DNA from: Mayamaea pseudoterrestris
Taxonomy: Eukaryota > Bacillariophyta > Bacillariophyceae > Sellaphorales > Sellaphoraceae
Direction of reading: 5' to 3'
DNA: 64,000 nucleotides
NCBI GenBank assembly: GCA_027923505.1
Contig: BROI01000006.1
Coordinates: 248,001 to 312,000 of the forward strand
Part shown: positions 10,900 to 19,583 of the stretch, in pieces
How positions within the stretch are numbered: the first letter of the stretch is position 1
Layout of the letters: each line of letters opens with the position of its first letter
Translations under genes and position numbers: made by a program
Notes under the pieces: generated by a model
The model's database searches: none
What the model saw: the letters and a program-made list of their open reading frames with translations, nothing else
What the model was told of the DNA's origin: nothing

Positions 10900-11178
10900 C
10901 TAGCTTGCCCTTGTTTGGACAATGTACACATGAGTTTCATCTCGGGCGACAATGTATTTTACAGAAGAAAGCGTGACGGTCAATCGTCGAATAGGTTTGT
11001 CGAGGGCAGCCGTCTCGGCCAGCATTTGATACAGCAAGCGAGCATCCTGCTCCGACGACAAATTGCCCCGCACCAATTCGCCCTTGAGGTTCAAGACTGC
11101 ACTGGCAAGCTGGCCTTGTATTGGCGACGAGTCGAGGTCTAATGATGGACCCACTTCGGCTTGAGAAGAGTCCATCAT
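10900..11178 (-). CDS. Roadblock/LC7-like small protein, probable LAMTOR4 homologue
   Basis: The 92-residue product starts at the ATG at 11178 (a second ATG follows directly). It reads GQLASAVLNLKGELVRGNLS, then a helix DARLLYQMLAETAAL, then IRRLTVTLSSVKYIVARDET and VYIVQTRAS. This beta-beta-helix-beta-beta order, with a Gly-hairpin between the first strands, is the roadblock/LC7 fold. Spacing and the (F/I)-(K/R)-RL-(S/T)-V strand are closest to human LAMTOR4 (99 residues), a subunit of the Ragulator complex that anchors Rag GTPases and mTORC1 at the lysosome. The assignment rests on remembered pattern similarity, not on a search; a general roadblock protein is the alternative. It is head to head with the AlkB/glycosyltransferase gene, with 180 bp between starts. 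Confidence 0.55.
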   Translation of the reverse strand: MMDSSQAEVGPSLDLDSSPIQGQLASAVLNLKGELVRGNLSSEQDARLLYQMLAETAALDKPIRRLTVTLSSVKYIVARDETHVYIVQTRAS

Positions 11179-11358
11179 AACGCAAGGTGCAAGTCGTTCG
11201 GCAGAGGGAGGAGGAGTGGAGGTTTTGTCACGAACTTCTGCGCAGCGCTCGAGCGGCAGACATAAACGTCGCACAGGTACATCATCAGTCCCTTTGACTC
11301 GTGACTCGTAAGATTTTCGCCTCGTCGACTTCCATTCATTCGTCGACTGCACTGCACC

Positions 11359-13287
11359 ATGGCGCAATGGAAGGAGAAGGCTCTGCCAAATGGCACCTTG
11401 TTACACATTTCCAATACAAATGTTCCGCTCTCCGATGATGTGCAATGTCTTAGTGACTTTCTCAGCTCCGAAGACGAGGCTCGGATTCTACAGGAAATCG
11501 AGGATGAACAGTTCACGTGGGAGGGCTTTGACCAGCGACGACGAGTGCAACGATTTAGCCTCGATGCTAACAATGACAACAATATCAGCGCAATACACAA
11601 TTCCGTGATTCAGCTGCGCTCAAAAATTGAAGATGCGACGACCTTCCAATTTACTCATGCGTTCGTTGAAGAATACGCACCAGAAACATTCTCCGACAGC
11701 TCGAACCAAATTGTGACCACCTTTGAGTCATCATGCCAAGAACTTGACTGCAGCAAATGCTGCGTTGCTCTCATTCCACTACTGCATAGCGCGCAGGCGC
11801 ACTGGAATCGACCAAAGAAGCGTCAGGCCATGTGCTGGACTCTCGAGTCGGCCAACCATCAAACCAATGTCATGCTCAAGCGAGGCTCCGTTTACATTCG
11901 ATCAGGAGACAACCTACACTTTTGGCGGAGCAGAATTGCTGGGATGGGAAACGAAAAAGGTCTTTTCATCAAACTATACTCTTACTCCAGTTGCTCTGAT
12001 GCATTGTACGCAAGTGATGATGCATTTGGCTACGTTCCAAGTCAAGTGCCCCTGCCGATCAAACCAATGCCTCCAATGCAAGAAATTCTGACGATTATCG
12101 TGACGACGTCACCCATTCGAAGCAATCCGTCGTTGGAGCTATTGGAGAAGGTTTTTGAGACATTTTGCTTTGCAGGTGACAGTTTTTGCTTCAAGTGTCG
12201 CAAAATTACTGTTTGTGGTATGTATAATTGTTTAAGTGTGACTTGTAAAGGCGAGATTGTGTATTCACACTTTGCTTTTGCATAACAGACGGCTGCCGTA
12301 CACAAGATGGCTTCAACGATAGCGTAAGCAGGCGCCATCAAAATACAAAGCAAGCCATGCGCAGCGGGATCGTCACGCCCGAGCAAGCCGAAAAATATCA
12401 CCAGTTCAAAGTAAACTTGAAAGACCGTTGCGCAAAGGCACCAGCGGACTCCCCTTTCTATAATACCGTCGTGGAGGAACTTGAGGAGCGACACGGTTTC
12501 GCCTATGCCTTGCGCCATGTTGTGCGATCGATGGTCGACACCGAGTACATATGTGTGATTCAGCACGATCGTACATTCATGCGTTCCACTCCGATCGAGG
12601 AAACCCTTCGGGCCATGTGGAACAATCCTGGTGTCAAGTATGTAGGCTGCTCAATGCGAAGCAACCTTTTCTACAAAGACATTTTCTATTCGAAATACGG
12701 CAGGTCCTACAGTCAGGATTATGCCAACATGACACTGCACCCGACGGAGCTGTTGTTTGACTCGGCATTGTACGGGCCCGAAAGCGAGTCTTGTCAACAG
12801 GCATTGGTCGCCAATCCTCAACTGAAAGACAATCTGCTTGCGCTTGCGGAAAAGTATCGAGAGACCTTTCAATATCTGGATCAGCGAGCTCAAGGCGTGT
12901 GTCATGATAGGGGACAACATCAGATGACTCTGTCACCTACGTTGTTTTGGTACGACAACATTCATCTTGCCTCTACTCAGCACTACAACGAATTCATCTT
13001 CAATTCATCATACAAAATGGTGACGAGAGGAGGTTTTGTGGAGGAAGGGTACGTGGCATCCTTATTGACGAATGGCTGCTTTTTCTATGGTAACTTACGC
13101 GCCTTTTGCCAATCAATTTAGCGTATTTCCTGTTTTGAAGAAGACACTCGATCGGCTAGGTTTGGTTAAAGGCCACGAGAGATTTGGTTGCTACTTACTC
13201 GACGATCATAGTGGCTTCTTCTTTACAGGTCATTTGGATGGTGGAAGTTACATTCAAGAGGAAATGCGCTATGATAACAAAAAGTAA
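11359..13287 (+). CDS. Fusion of a degenerate AlkB-like domain and a glycosyltransferase-like domain, three exons
   Basis: The exons inferred are 11359-12217, 12289-13048 and 13122-13287 (introns of 71 and 73 nt; donors GTATGT and GTACGT), giving 594 residues. Residues 20-215 follow the AlkB 2-oxoglutarate oxygenase pattern: FLSSEDEARILQEI, an RRRVQRF nucleotide-binding-lid motif, and NVMLKRGSVYIRSGDNLHFW in place of the family L-x-x-GS-L-x-x-M-x-G-x5-W strand. The Fe(II) ligands of the HxD motif and the distal His are not recognisable, so the domain looks catalytically dead. Residues 243-594 begin LTIIVTTSPIRSNPSLELLE, run through the spliced ITVC-DGCR joint and VIQHDRTFMRS, and end RFGCYLLDDHSG-FFFTGHLDGGSY. 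This resembles an uncharacterised GT-A-like glycosyltransferase family known to me from diatoms. The first intron falls inside this second domain, so the join does not depend on a doubtful boundary. Substrate unknown. Confidence 0.72.
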
Positions 13288-13314
13288 TATTATACGAAGT
13301 TACTGTTGTTTACG

Positions 13315-15888
13315 TCAAATCGCAGTCTTCAGGTCATCAGAGTATGCGTCCGGTAAAAGAAGAGACGCCGCTTGCGTTAGTGCAGGCACTGCGCCTACAA
13401 AGTGCTGCGATGCACCCGCCGATGTATCGCTGGTGGGCAACCCAGAATCGACTGACTTTTTGTTTCTCTTCACCTCGCCCGACGATTCTTTGCCGTGCAG
13501 TCGCTTCCAGATTCGGCCAAAAAATGCTTTCTGACTGCCAAACTTCATCTTTGACCGTTCTCCATTGTGCGAAACACGAAGTACTTCAAGCAATTCCTTA
13601 GTCTCGACTGGACACTTGCGACATCGCAACATGTGATTATGTAAGACGTTGAGAGTTTTGGACGTATCTGAAAGTGTCTTGATACTGCTAGGAAAGAAGC
13701 GTCCACTTCCAAACCCACCGTAGCAGTGCTTGCAAGCCAAGCCAGGGAAGCCATGAGGGAGACCTTTTCGCTTGCCCAAGCGATCTGCCTCTGTGAACGC
13801 GCAAGGCTGCATTTGGATCAGCAGGTGATACGAAAAGCCAGTCGCATAAGGCTTGTCCTCTGGGAAAACAAGTGGCCCAAAACCTGCCGCTGAAACTACT
13901 GCATTTGAAGCAAGTTGTTCATGCGGAGTGACTCCCTGCCCGTATGTTTCGTGAGTCGCCGTTGACAACGAGGCTGCCGGTTTCGAAATTTGTGCGGAAG
14001 ATGAACCTTGTCGTTCAGCATCATTTACATTCACTGATGCACCTTGAGCAGATGCAGAATAGCTAGCTAACATGGCAATTGAGGACGCAGAAGCGCGTTC
14101 ATTGTGCTCCAACAAACCATCTGATCGAGCCATCATTCCATTCTGTGTTCCATCGCTTCGTTTGTTCAAAGCACTGGGACGATATCGTATCTGGGAAACA
14201 AAGAGTATAAGGCGATGAGCGACGTATTGGAATTGGTGTGCCACTTCTGCTGAAACATAAAAACGTACTCCGTCATGCGTATCGACAAGACCTAAACGTT
14301 GCGCACTTTCTATCCAGTAACGCTTTGACGTGCCACTACGGGCATCGTCCTGCTTTAACATTTCAAATTGTTGCATCACATTTAATGGAATAAGCGGACA
14401 AGTATGCAAGTGCCTCTGTAAAAGGTTCATTGCCGCATTGTAAATGCTACTCAAACTCATTGGATAGTATGTCGACCCACGTTCTCGCCCTTCCTTGATG
14501 TCTTGTCCGTCTCCATGCACCTCCAGATCAGGCTGGCGACAGTAGGGACATCGAATACCGACCTGATCAAGGGCGAGTGACTTGCGCTTGCCCTTGTTTG
14601 GAAGCGCAACGTCGAACCGCGTGGCCGTAAAGACCTCCACACAGTGACGACGAATAAAGCAATGTAGTGGAGTCAGCCAATCCTTGTCAGTCTCCATAGC
14701 CAATGGTATAGGATGCTCCAACTTTTCGTACGGACCAGGAACATGTGTTACTAATCCTGTTACATCGCCTACCGGCGCATCCATGATTTCCTTCGTCTCT
14801 CGTGCTCGCTTCTTGGCATCTGCCTCAGCCTTTTCATTTCGAACCTTTTCTGCCGCAGCAGCAAAGTCTTGACGACAAAGAACCTCGTGAGCATCATACT
14901 CTTCCTTCGAACTAAAGGCTTGTGAGTTGCAGACGGTGCAAATCGACCATTGCTTTTGAGCTGGTGCGGTCACTGTTGGAGGCATGGACAAGTTGTACCC
15001 GCCAAGTCCAAGACTTCCACGAGGAAAAGATCCCAGTCCAAGGCTGTTACGACTAAACGATCCAAGTCCAAGACTCCCAAGGCGATGAGCTTGCAATTGT
15101 GCCGCCAGTGGATTGTTTTGCGTATAGTTGGAAGGCGCACCCATGTTCGCGAATAAAAGTCGACGCTGATCTTCAAGCTGCTGCTGGCGCTGCTCCAATT
15201 CACGCTGCTGTAGAAGAAGCCTCTCATGATGAGCAGCAATCACATTGTTGCTGCCCGAAGTATTTAAGTTTTGCATCGAGTCATTTTGCGTCGACGAGAA
15301 AAGACCTCCGAGCCCAGCTGTAGTCCCAGACATTAGGTTGGAAGACAGACCAGCAAGGCTACTCAGATCACCGATACTCGAAGAGACTCCTCCTCCCAAG
15401 CCGCCCAACACACTATATCGACGTCGCGTAAAATCCATAATTGCTCCCTCGAGCGCTGCCGCGTTGGTGCTATCCATGGAATCGCGGCGATCGAATAGTC
15501 GATCCATCCCAATGTCAAAGCCAATGGACGCTCTCCTTCCCAAAAAATCATCCATGAGCATGCCGCTGCCTCGACGATCCAATGCGTTCAACCCACTCAG
15601 TCCAAAGTTGCTCAATCTGCGTGCCATGGGCATGCTTTCGTAGCCCAAGGCTGCCGCCGAAGGAACGCCAGTGACTGATGCTGCTCCAGCAGCAGCCGCC
15701 GCGCCATCGTTCGCTGATGCTTGCTGCTGCAGCGCCGTAATGCCATACGTGTTGATCAAGCTGCCAAGCTGTTGCTGCTGCTCCTGCTTTTGGAGGTGCT
15801 CGTTCGACATGCTTGAATTGTCTATCGTAGGGCCTCCTCTCGCGTTATTTTGTCCTTGGGCCCAAGTGTTTGGATTTATGCTTTGCAA
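13315..15888 (-). CDS. Large zinc-binding hypothetical protein
   Basis: The 857-residue single-exon protein is unnamed. The N-terminal third is low complexity: Gln-rich runs, LGSLGLGS-type repeats and many RRxS phospho-site-like motifs (ARRLSNFG, RRASIG, RRYSVLGG). A C2HC-like finger follows (CTVCNSQAF ... YDAHEVLC). The central part has CFIRRHCVEVF and IRCPYC. The C-terminal block contains GLACKHCYGG, then GRFFPSSIKTLSDTSKTLN, then HNHMLRCRKCP; this Cys/His arrangement is shared by a set of uncharacterised ochrophyte proteins I recall. A nuclear, DNA- or RNA-associated role is a guess from the fingers and disordered regions. It converges on the AlkB/glycosyltransferase gene, with only 27 bp between the stop codons. 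Confidence 0.75.
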   Translation of the reverse strand: MQSINPNTWAQGQNNARGGPTIDNSSMSNEHLQKQEQQQQLGSLINTYGITALQQQASANDGAAAAAGAASVTGVPSAAALGYESMPMARRLSNFGLSGLNALDRRGSGMLMDDFLGRRASIGFDIGMDRLFDRRDSMDSTNAAALEGAIMDFTRRRYSVLGGLGGGVSSSIGDLSSLAGLSSNLMSGTTAGLGGLFSSTQNDSMQNLNTSGSNNVIAAHHERLLLQQRELEQRQQQLEDQRRLLFANMGAPSNYTQNNPLAAQLQAHRLGSLGLGSFSRNSLGLGSFPRGSLGLGGYNLSMPPTVTAPAQKQWSICTVCNSQAFSSKEEYDAHEVLCRQDFAAAAEKVRNEKAEADAKKRARETKEIMDAPVGDVTGLVTHVPGPYEKLEHPIPLAMETDKDWLTPLHCFIRRHCVEVFTATRFDVALPNKGKRKSLALDQVGIRCPYCRQPDLEVHGDGQDIKEGRERGSTYYPMSLSSIYNAAMNLLQRHLHTCPLIPLNVMQQFEMLKQDDARSGTSKRYWIESAQRLGLVDTHDGVRFYVSAEVAHQFQYVAHRLILFVSQIRYRPSALNKRSDGTQNGMMARSDGLLEHNERASASSIAMLASYSASAQGASVNVNDAERQGSSSAQISKPAASLSTATHETYGQGVTPHEQLASNAVVSAAGFGPLVFPEDKPYATGFSYHLLIQMQPCAFTEADRLGKRKGLPHGFPGLACKHCYGGFGSGRFFPSSIKTLSDTSKTLNVLHNHMLRCRKCPVETKELLEVLRVSHNGERSKMKFGSQKAFFGRIWKRLHGKESSGEVKRNKKSVDSGLPTSDTSAGASQHFVGAVPALTQAASLLLPDAYSDDLKTAI

Positions 15889-16486
15889 GCTTCAAGGGGA
15901 ACCTCACGCACGCGCAACGCGTTTCAACTTTCAACCAATCGAAAGGAAACAGTGCGCGCACCTCATCACTACGTAGATCACAGTACGTTTTCTACGTGTT
16001 CGGTGGAAGTTTGTCCGACACGGAACAGCGGGTGTCAAGCTGCGAAGTCATTCCTTTGTTCTTCGGAATGCTTATTGTACTGATATCGATAGTGCCTTTT
16101 GAATACAACGAGAAGGTGACCCACATGCGATGACCATGACGCTCAGCCAAGAAGTTTGTCCGAGCTACCCATCATCGCACAATTTATAGTAGTAGTTTCC
16201 TTGCACGCCAGTGGCTTACCAATGTTGTTTCTAGTGTAATCGCGGGTTAATTTTGTGCACATAGACAGAAAGTAATTGTTAAGTGATGCGATCTCGGGTT
16301 TCGATCCATGTGCAATGCAAGCTATGAAATGTTGTTGACTTTTTCAGTAAGTCCCCTTCATATGTCGCAAGCGTCTTGGCTCTCCATTTTATAATCTGTT
16401 ACTGCCGCAACCATACGAGCATACTCGTATGACTAAGCATCAACAACTACGATGAAATTTAGATAGAATTGGCCTTAAGTCGCAGG
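15889..16486. other. Intergenic, about 600 bp, no gene recognised
   Basis: Promoter side of the zinc-protein gene and 3' flank of the next minus-strand gene. It holds a TGCACAT...ATGTGCA inverted repeat (about 16253-16313) that I tested and rejected as a tRNA. Confidence 0.5.
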
Positions 16487-17443
16487 TCAACCTTTCATCA
16501 GACCCATGAATCCAGCACTTCTCGTCCGCTCCGATCTACGCCCGTCAGAGTTGCTTTGATTGTTCGCCGCCTTTGCTTTTGCTTTGAAAAGGCCATCACC
16601 TGCGCCGGTAACTGGAGGAGATAAACCTAGCCTTCGACTTTCCTTCTTTGGTCCTAGGTCACGTTTGACGGTCGATCGCTGCAACGCGCTCAGTTTGTTC
16701 ACAGGCGCATCCGCAGATATAGTTACTCTTGTCACCACATTATCTAATACGTCGTCACTAGTCTGCCCCATACTCTTTGCTCTGGGAGCGGGTCTGCGGC
16801 CTCGTCTTGAAGCCGTCGATGCTTCCAATAGGGACTGAATTTCCTTGTCGGAACTTTTCGATCGCTGCGGTGGACGGATACCACTGCTCGAGCTGCCATG
16901 TAGCGAGCCGGCATTCAACTGGTCAGAGCTTTGACTTTCACGCACCAGCGATGTGTCGACTTGATCCGAGCTTCGGCAGCGACGATGAACTTGAGGACGC
17001 GACGCTGGGATTGTTGGCAGCTCGCAGCTGTTGTTGCCAAACTCGAACTGCTGGAGATTGTCGCTTCGTACTTTGTTCGTGACGATATTTTGGTTGCTTG
17101 TATCGTGCTGCTGCACAGTTGATGTTGCAGGATCGAACCGTGCCCGATGTGTGAGTGCAAGCACTTCGTCGTTGCGCCGCACAGCGATCGAGTGATCAAG
17201 ATCTTCAAAATGCATGCTGCTGACAATGAAAAAGGTATCGAGGCTCGTCATGGATATACTATCGAACCTACTCTGTATTCATATACAGATTTACCTTGCT
17301 CGTTCTGTTGATGAAGGAAGCTGTCGAAGGAAGCAAGCTTGATAGAGAAGCAGGTCAACTCCTGAACGTTCGCTTGTTGTTTGATCGTGTAATGACCGTC
17401 CATAGTGGTTTTCCAGATCAAACCCCGTTGAGCGAAGGCACAT
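16487..17443 (-). CDS. Hypothetical protein with repeated Ser-Ser-Asp motifs, probable two exons
   Basis: The preferred model has exons 17443-17295 and 17219-16487 (intron 75 nt, donor GTAAAT, acceptor TTGTCAG), giving 293 residues; phases agree and no stops intervene. The simpler alternative is a single exon from the ATG at 17251 (254 residues). Downstream of FEDLDHSIAVRRNDEVLALT, a short motif recurs: RRCRSSDQV, RESQSSDQL, QRSKSSDKE and PRAKSMGQT, spaced by about 20 residues. These basic-Ser-Ser-Asp units resemble kinase sites or docking repeats. The C-terminus is basic and Ala/Lys-rich. I recall related diatom proteins of unknown function; I see no enzyme motif and no leader. Confidence 0.6.
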
Positions 17444-17748
17444 ATGAGTCATTAGTCATTGTGACCGACTGTGCAGCTTAGCCGTCCTAGTATTGCCCTT
17501 TTCCACCTGGACGACATCCATTCGACAGGGCAAACTCCGCAACCTATGAACCTATCTTAGAGTGTAGCCACTCCAATCGATAAGTTGAACATACAATTAC
17601 AGTTATATGGATTACCAGTTCGAAATTTTGTAGACTGCAGTTGAAGAGCGTTGACATATAATTAGCGCGAGGAACTACCGGTAGACAAGCGGGATCTTTC
17701 ATATAGCAGAGACTATGCTCTATGCTGCTCGCGGCATTGGTCTCTTAA
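17444..17748. other. Intergenic, about 305 bp, nothing seen
   Basis: AT-rich spacer between two minus-strand genes; no repeat, RNA gene or clear regulatory motif recognised. Confidence 0.4.
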
Positions 17749-18513
17749 CTACTTGACAGCACCGTCATATAGTTGTTTGAGACGCGAGTAGCGTGGCGAT
17801 AGCGTTGGAAACTCTGGATTGGCTTCGGCCGCAGCAGGCACCTCACTCCTTAGTTGTACCTCCCAGACATGGCAGTTTCCGAATTTAAAGTCCAAATTTA
17901 GCATCGACTTGAAGAATTGAGAGTGACCGACGACGGCAACTCGTTCTTCGGGTTGCGCCAGTACAAACTCCTCCCACTGTCGAATCCGCTGGCGATAAGA
18001 TTCAAAATTATTAGGCATCCACTCTGATGGTGTCCGCTCAATCAGCAGAGGAGACTCAATGACTCGTGTGACAGAAACATGTTTCAGCTCCTTTTCCAGT
18101 TCATTTCCTGCCAGACACTGCAAAAGTCCCTTGCAGGTAGCTCGCGCTCGCAGCAGTGGCGAGTGCACGACGAGCTCAATCTGTTTGCCTCGGACAAAAT
18201 CTTCCTTGGCTAGCAAATCGGCGACGCATACAATTTGCTCCTGTCCAACAATGCTAACATTGGAATCAACTTGACTTGCCACATTGAAAAGCTGCAACGC
18301 TTCCGTTACATGTGTTGATGACGGCAGTGTAAAATTCCTCAGTGAAGTGAAAACGGTCTTGAGGCTCTGCGAGCGCTGATTTTCCTCGGATTCGGCGTGA
18401 CGAATGAGATAGAGAGTCTTTGTAATCACTTTACTTTCATTGTCATTCGAGTCGGCCATGGCTGCAAGGAAGAGTGCAAGGCAGGAGAGCAACAGACGAG
18501 AGTAATTCGACAT
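17749..18513 (-). CDS. Histidine-phosphatase (phosphoglycerate mutase-like) family protein, secretory leader
   Basis: The 254-residue protein has the branch-1 histidine phosphatase signature LIRHAESEEN near residue 38, with the phosphorylated His in the RH(A/G) motif. Further motifs are VHSPLLRARATCKGLL (second Arg) and VVGHSQFFKSML (second catalytic His). Members hydrolyse or transfer phosphate groups via a phospho-His; without the extra loops of true glycolytic phosphoglycerate mutase, a phosphatase role is likelier. The first 20 residues (SRLLLSCLALFLAAM) form a hydrophobic signal-peptide-like segment, suggesting the secretory pathway or an organelle. It is head to head with the mitochondrial uS15 gene (220 bp). 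Confidence 0.85.
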   Translation of the reverse strand: MSNYSRLLLSCLALFLAAMADSNDNESKVITKTLYLIRHAESEENQRSQSLKTVFTSLRNFTLPSSTHVTEALQLFNVASQVDSNVSIVGQEQIVCVADLLAKEDFVRGKQIELVVHSPLLRARATCKGLLQCLAGNELEKELKHVSVTRVIESPLLIERTPSEWMPNNFESYRQRIRQWEEFVLAQPEERVAVVGHSQFFKSMLNLDFKFGNCHVWEVQLRSEVPAAAEANPEFPTLSPRYSRLKQLYDGAVK

Positions 18514-18732
18514 TCTTTTTGTAATGACAAAACGACAAAACGGAGACGATGCGTTTCGTCGGCGACAATCTGCTGATGACGTGATTCGCGACGGACCGGT
18601 ACTAAACGTCTACCGCATGTTTTTGCTGTTTGGCACCATGAAAGCAGTTTGCTTTTCGATCATCGCACTATCAGCCATTCTCGGATAAAAGACCAAGAAG
18701 CTGGAGTCAAGAAGAAGTAAAAAGCCTCTAGT

Positions 18733-19461
18733 ATGTTTTCATTGATTTCGGGCGTATCCCGACGAGCGCCAAGCAGTGCTTATGCAGCGTTCATCGGCAG
18801 GATTTCTGCCGCGCTTCCAGCCACTTCTCTACTTTACAATCCAGCTACTTCTAGTACAAACATGCTTGAACAAAAGCGATTTCGATGGACCAAGGCAAAG
18901 AAGAAGCGTTATGCTCGCTACGACCGTCGTCAGCAGCTGCTCCAGCAAGGCAAGCCCTTGACGAAGCCACCCTACTACTTTCCAAAGGACACGCCCGTGG
19001 AAAACGCTGACGATAAGCAACATCGCATACTCGTTGCTCGAGAGCAAGATGAGGAGTATTCCAAACAAATTGCTGCCAAATTTGCTGAACAACAGAGTCG
19101 GCCGCCAGTTTTGAGGCACCACATGATGGGCATTTTCATGAGTGACCGCGTCAAAAAGCTCTTTGATTTACAGAATGGTAATCAGAAGGAGGTTGTGCAA
19201 GCGCAGAAACAGCTTGGAATGGAGTTGTTTCAGTTGCGGCCGGGAGACACTGGGTCCTCGGCTGTGCAGGTTGTTGCCTTGACGACGAGAATTCAGCAAG
19301 TCCAGACTCATTTAACCAAGCACAAGAAGGACAAGCACTCGAAGCGAGGACTTGATGCACTTTACGTTCGACGCCGAAAACTTTTGGACTACATGGAGCG
19401 CAAGGACTTTACGTCGTATCGTCAAGTGGTCAAGACGCTCGGTCTTACGCGTAAAGCTTAG
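18733..19461 (+). CDS. MRPS15: Mitochondrial ribosomal protein uS15
   Basis: The 242-residue protein has a C-terminal S15 domain of about 85 residues: DTGSSAVQVVALTTRIQQVQ, then THLTKHKKDKHSKRGL, then RRRKLLDYMERKDFTSY. These match the bacterial S15 helices that bind the 16S three-way junction, including the conserved H-x-K-D-x-H-(S/N)-(K/R)-RGL loop. The N-terminal 150 residues are an extension; the first 40 are Arg/Ser/Ala-rich and fit a mitochondrial presequence. Length and leader make this the organellar form, not the short cytosolic or plastid-encoded one. Mitochondrion over plastid is inferred from the absence of a signal peptide with a Phe junction. Confidence 0.9.
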   Translation: MFSLISGVSRRAPSSAYAAFIGRISAALPATSLLYNPATSSTNMLEQKRFRWTKAKKKRYARYDRRQQLLQQGKPLTKPPYYFPKDTPVENADDKQHRILVAREQDEEYSKQIAAKFAEQQSRPPVLRHHMMGIFMSDRVKKLFDLQNGNQKEVVQAQKQLGMELFQLRPGDTGSSAVQVVALTTRIQQVQTHLTKHKKDKHSKRGLDALYVRRRKLLDYMERKDFTSYRQVVKTLGLTRKA

Positions 19462-19583
19462 CTACATTCGGTTTAATTGCACGTTTCGCGTTGCATGTAC
19501 CATATACTACTTTACAGAAACTGCGTACTTTCAAAAAGCGCGTAAATCAAATGCATTAACCAAAGTCTAAGTTTACATGTGAA

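Noticed and set aside
12097-12113. GTGACGACGTCAC palindrome
   Set aside because: It lies inside the coding exon of the AlkB/glycosyltransferase gene, where the codons explain it.
16253-16313. TGCACAT...ATGTGCA pairing with GGGTTTCGATCC, resembling a tRNA acceptor and T arm
   Set aside because: Only 60 nt long, the T stem does not pair in five and no anticodon arm forms.
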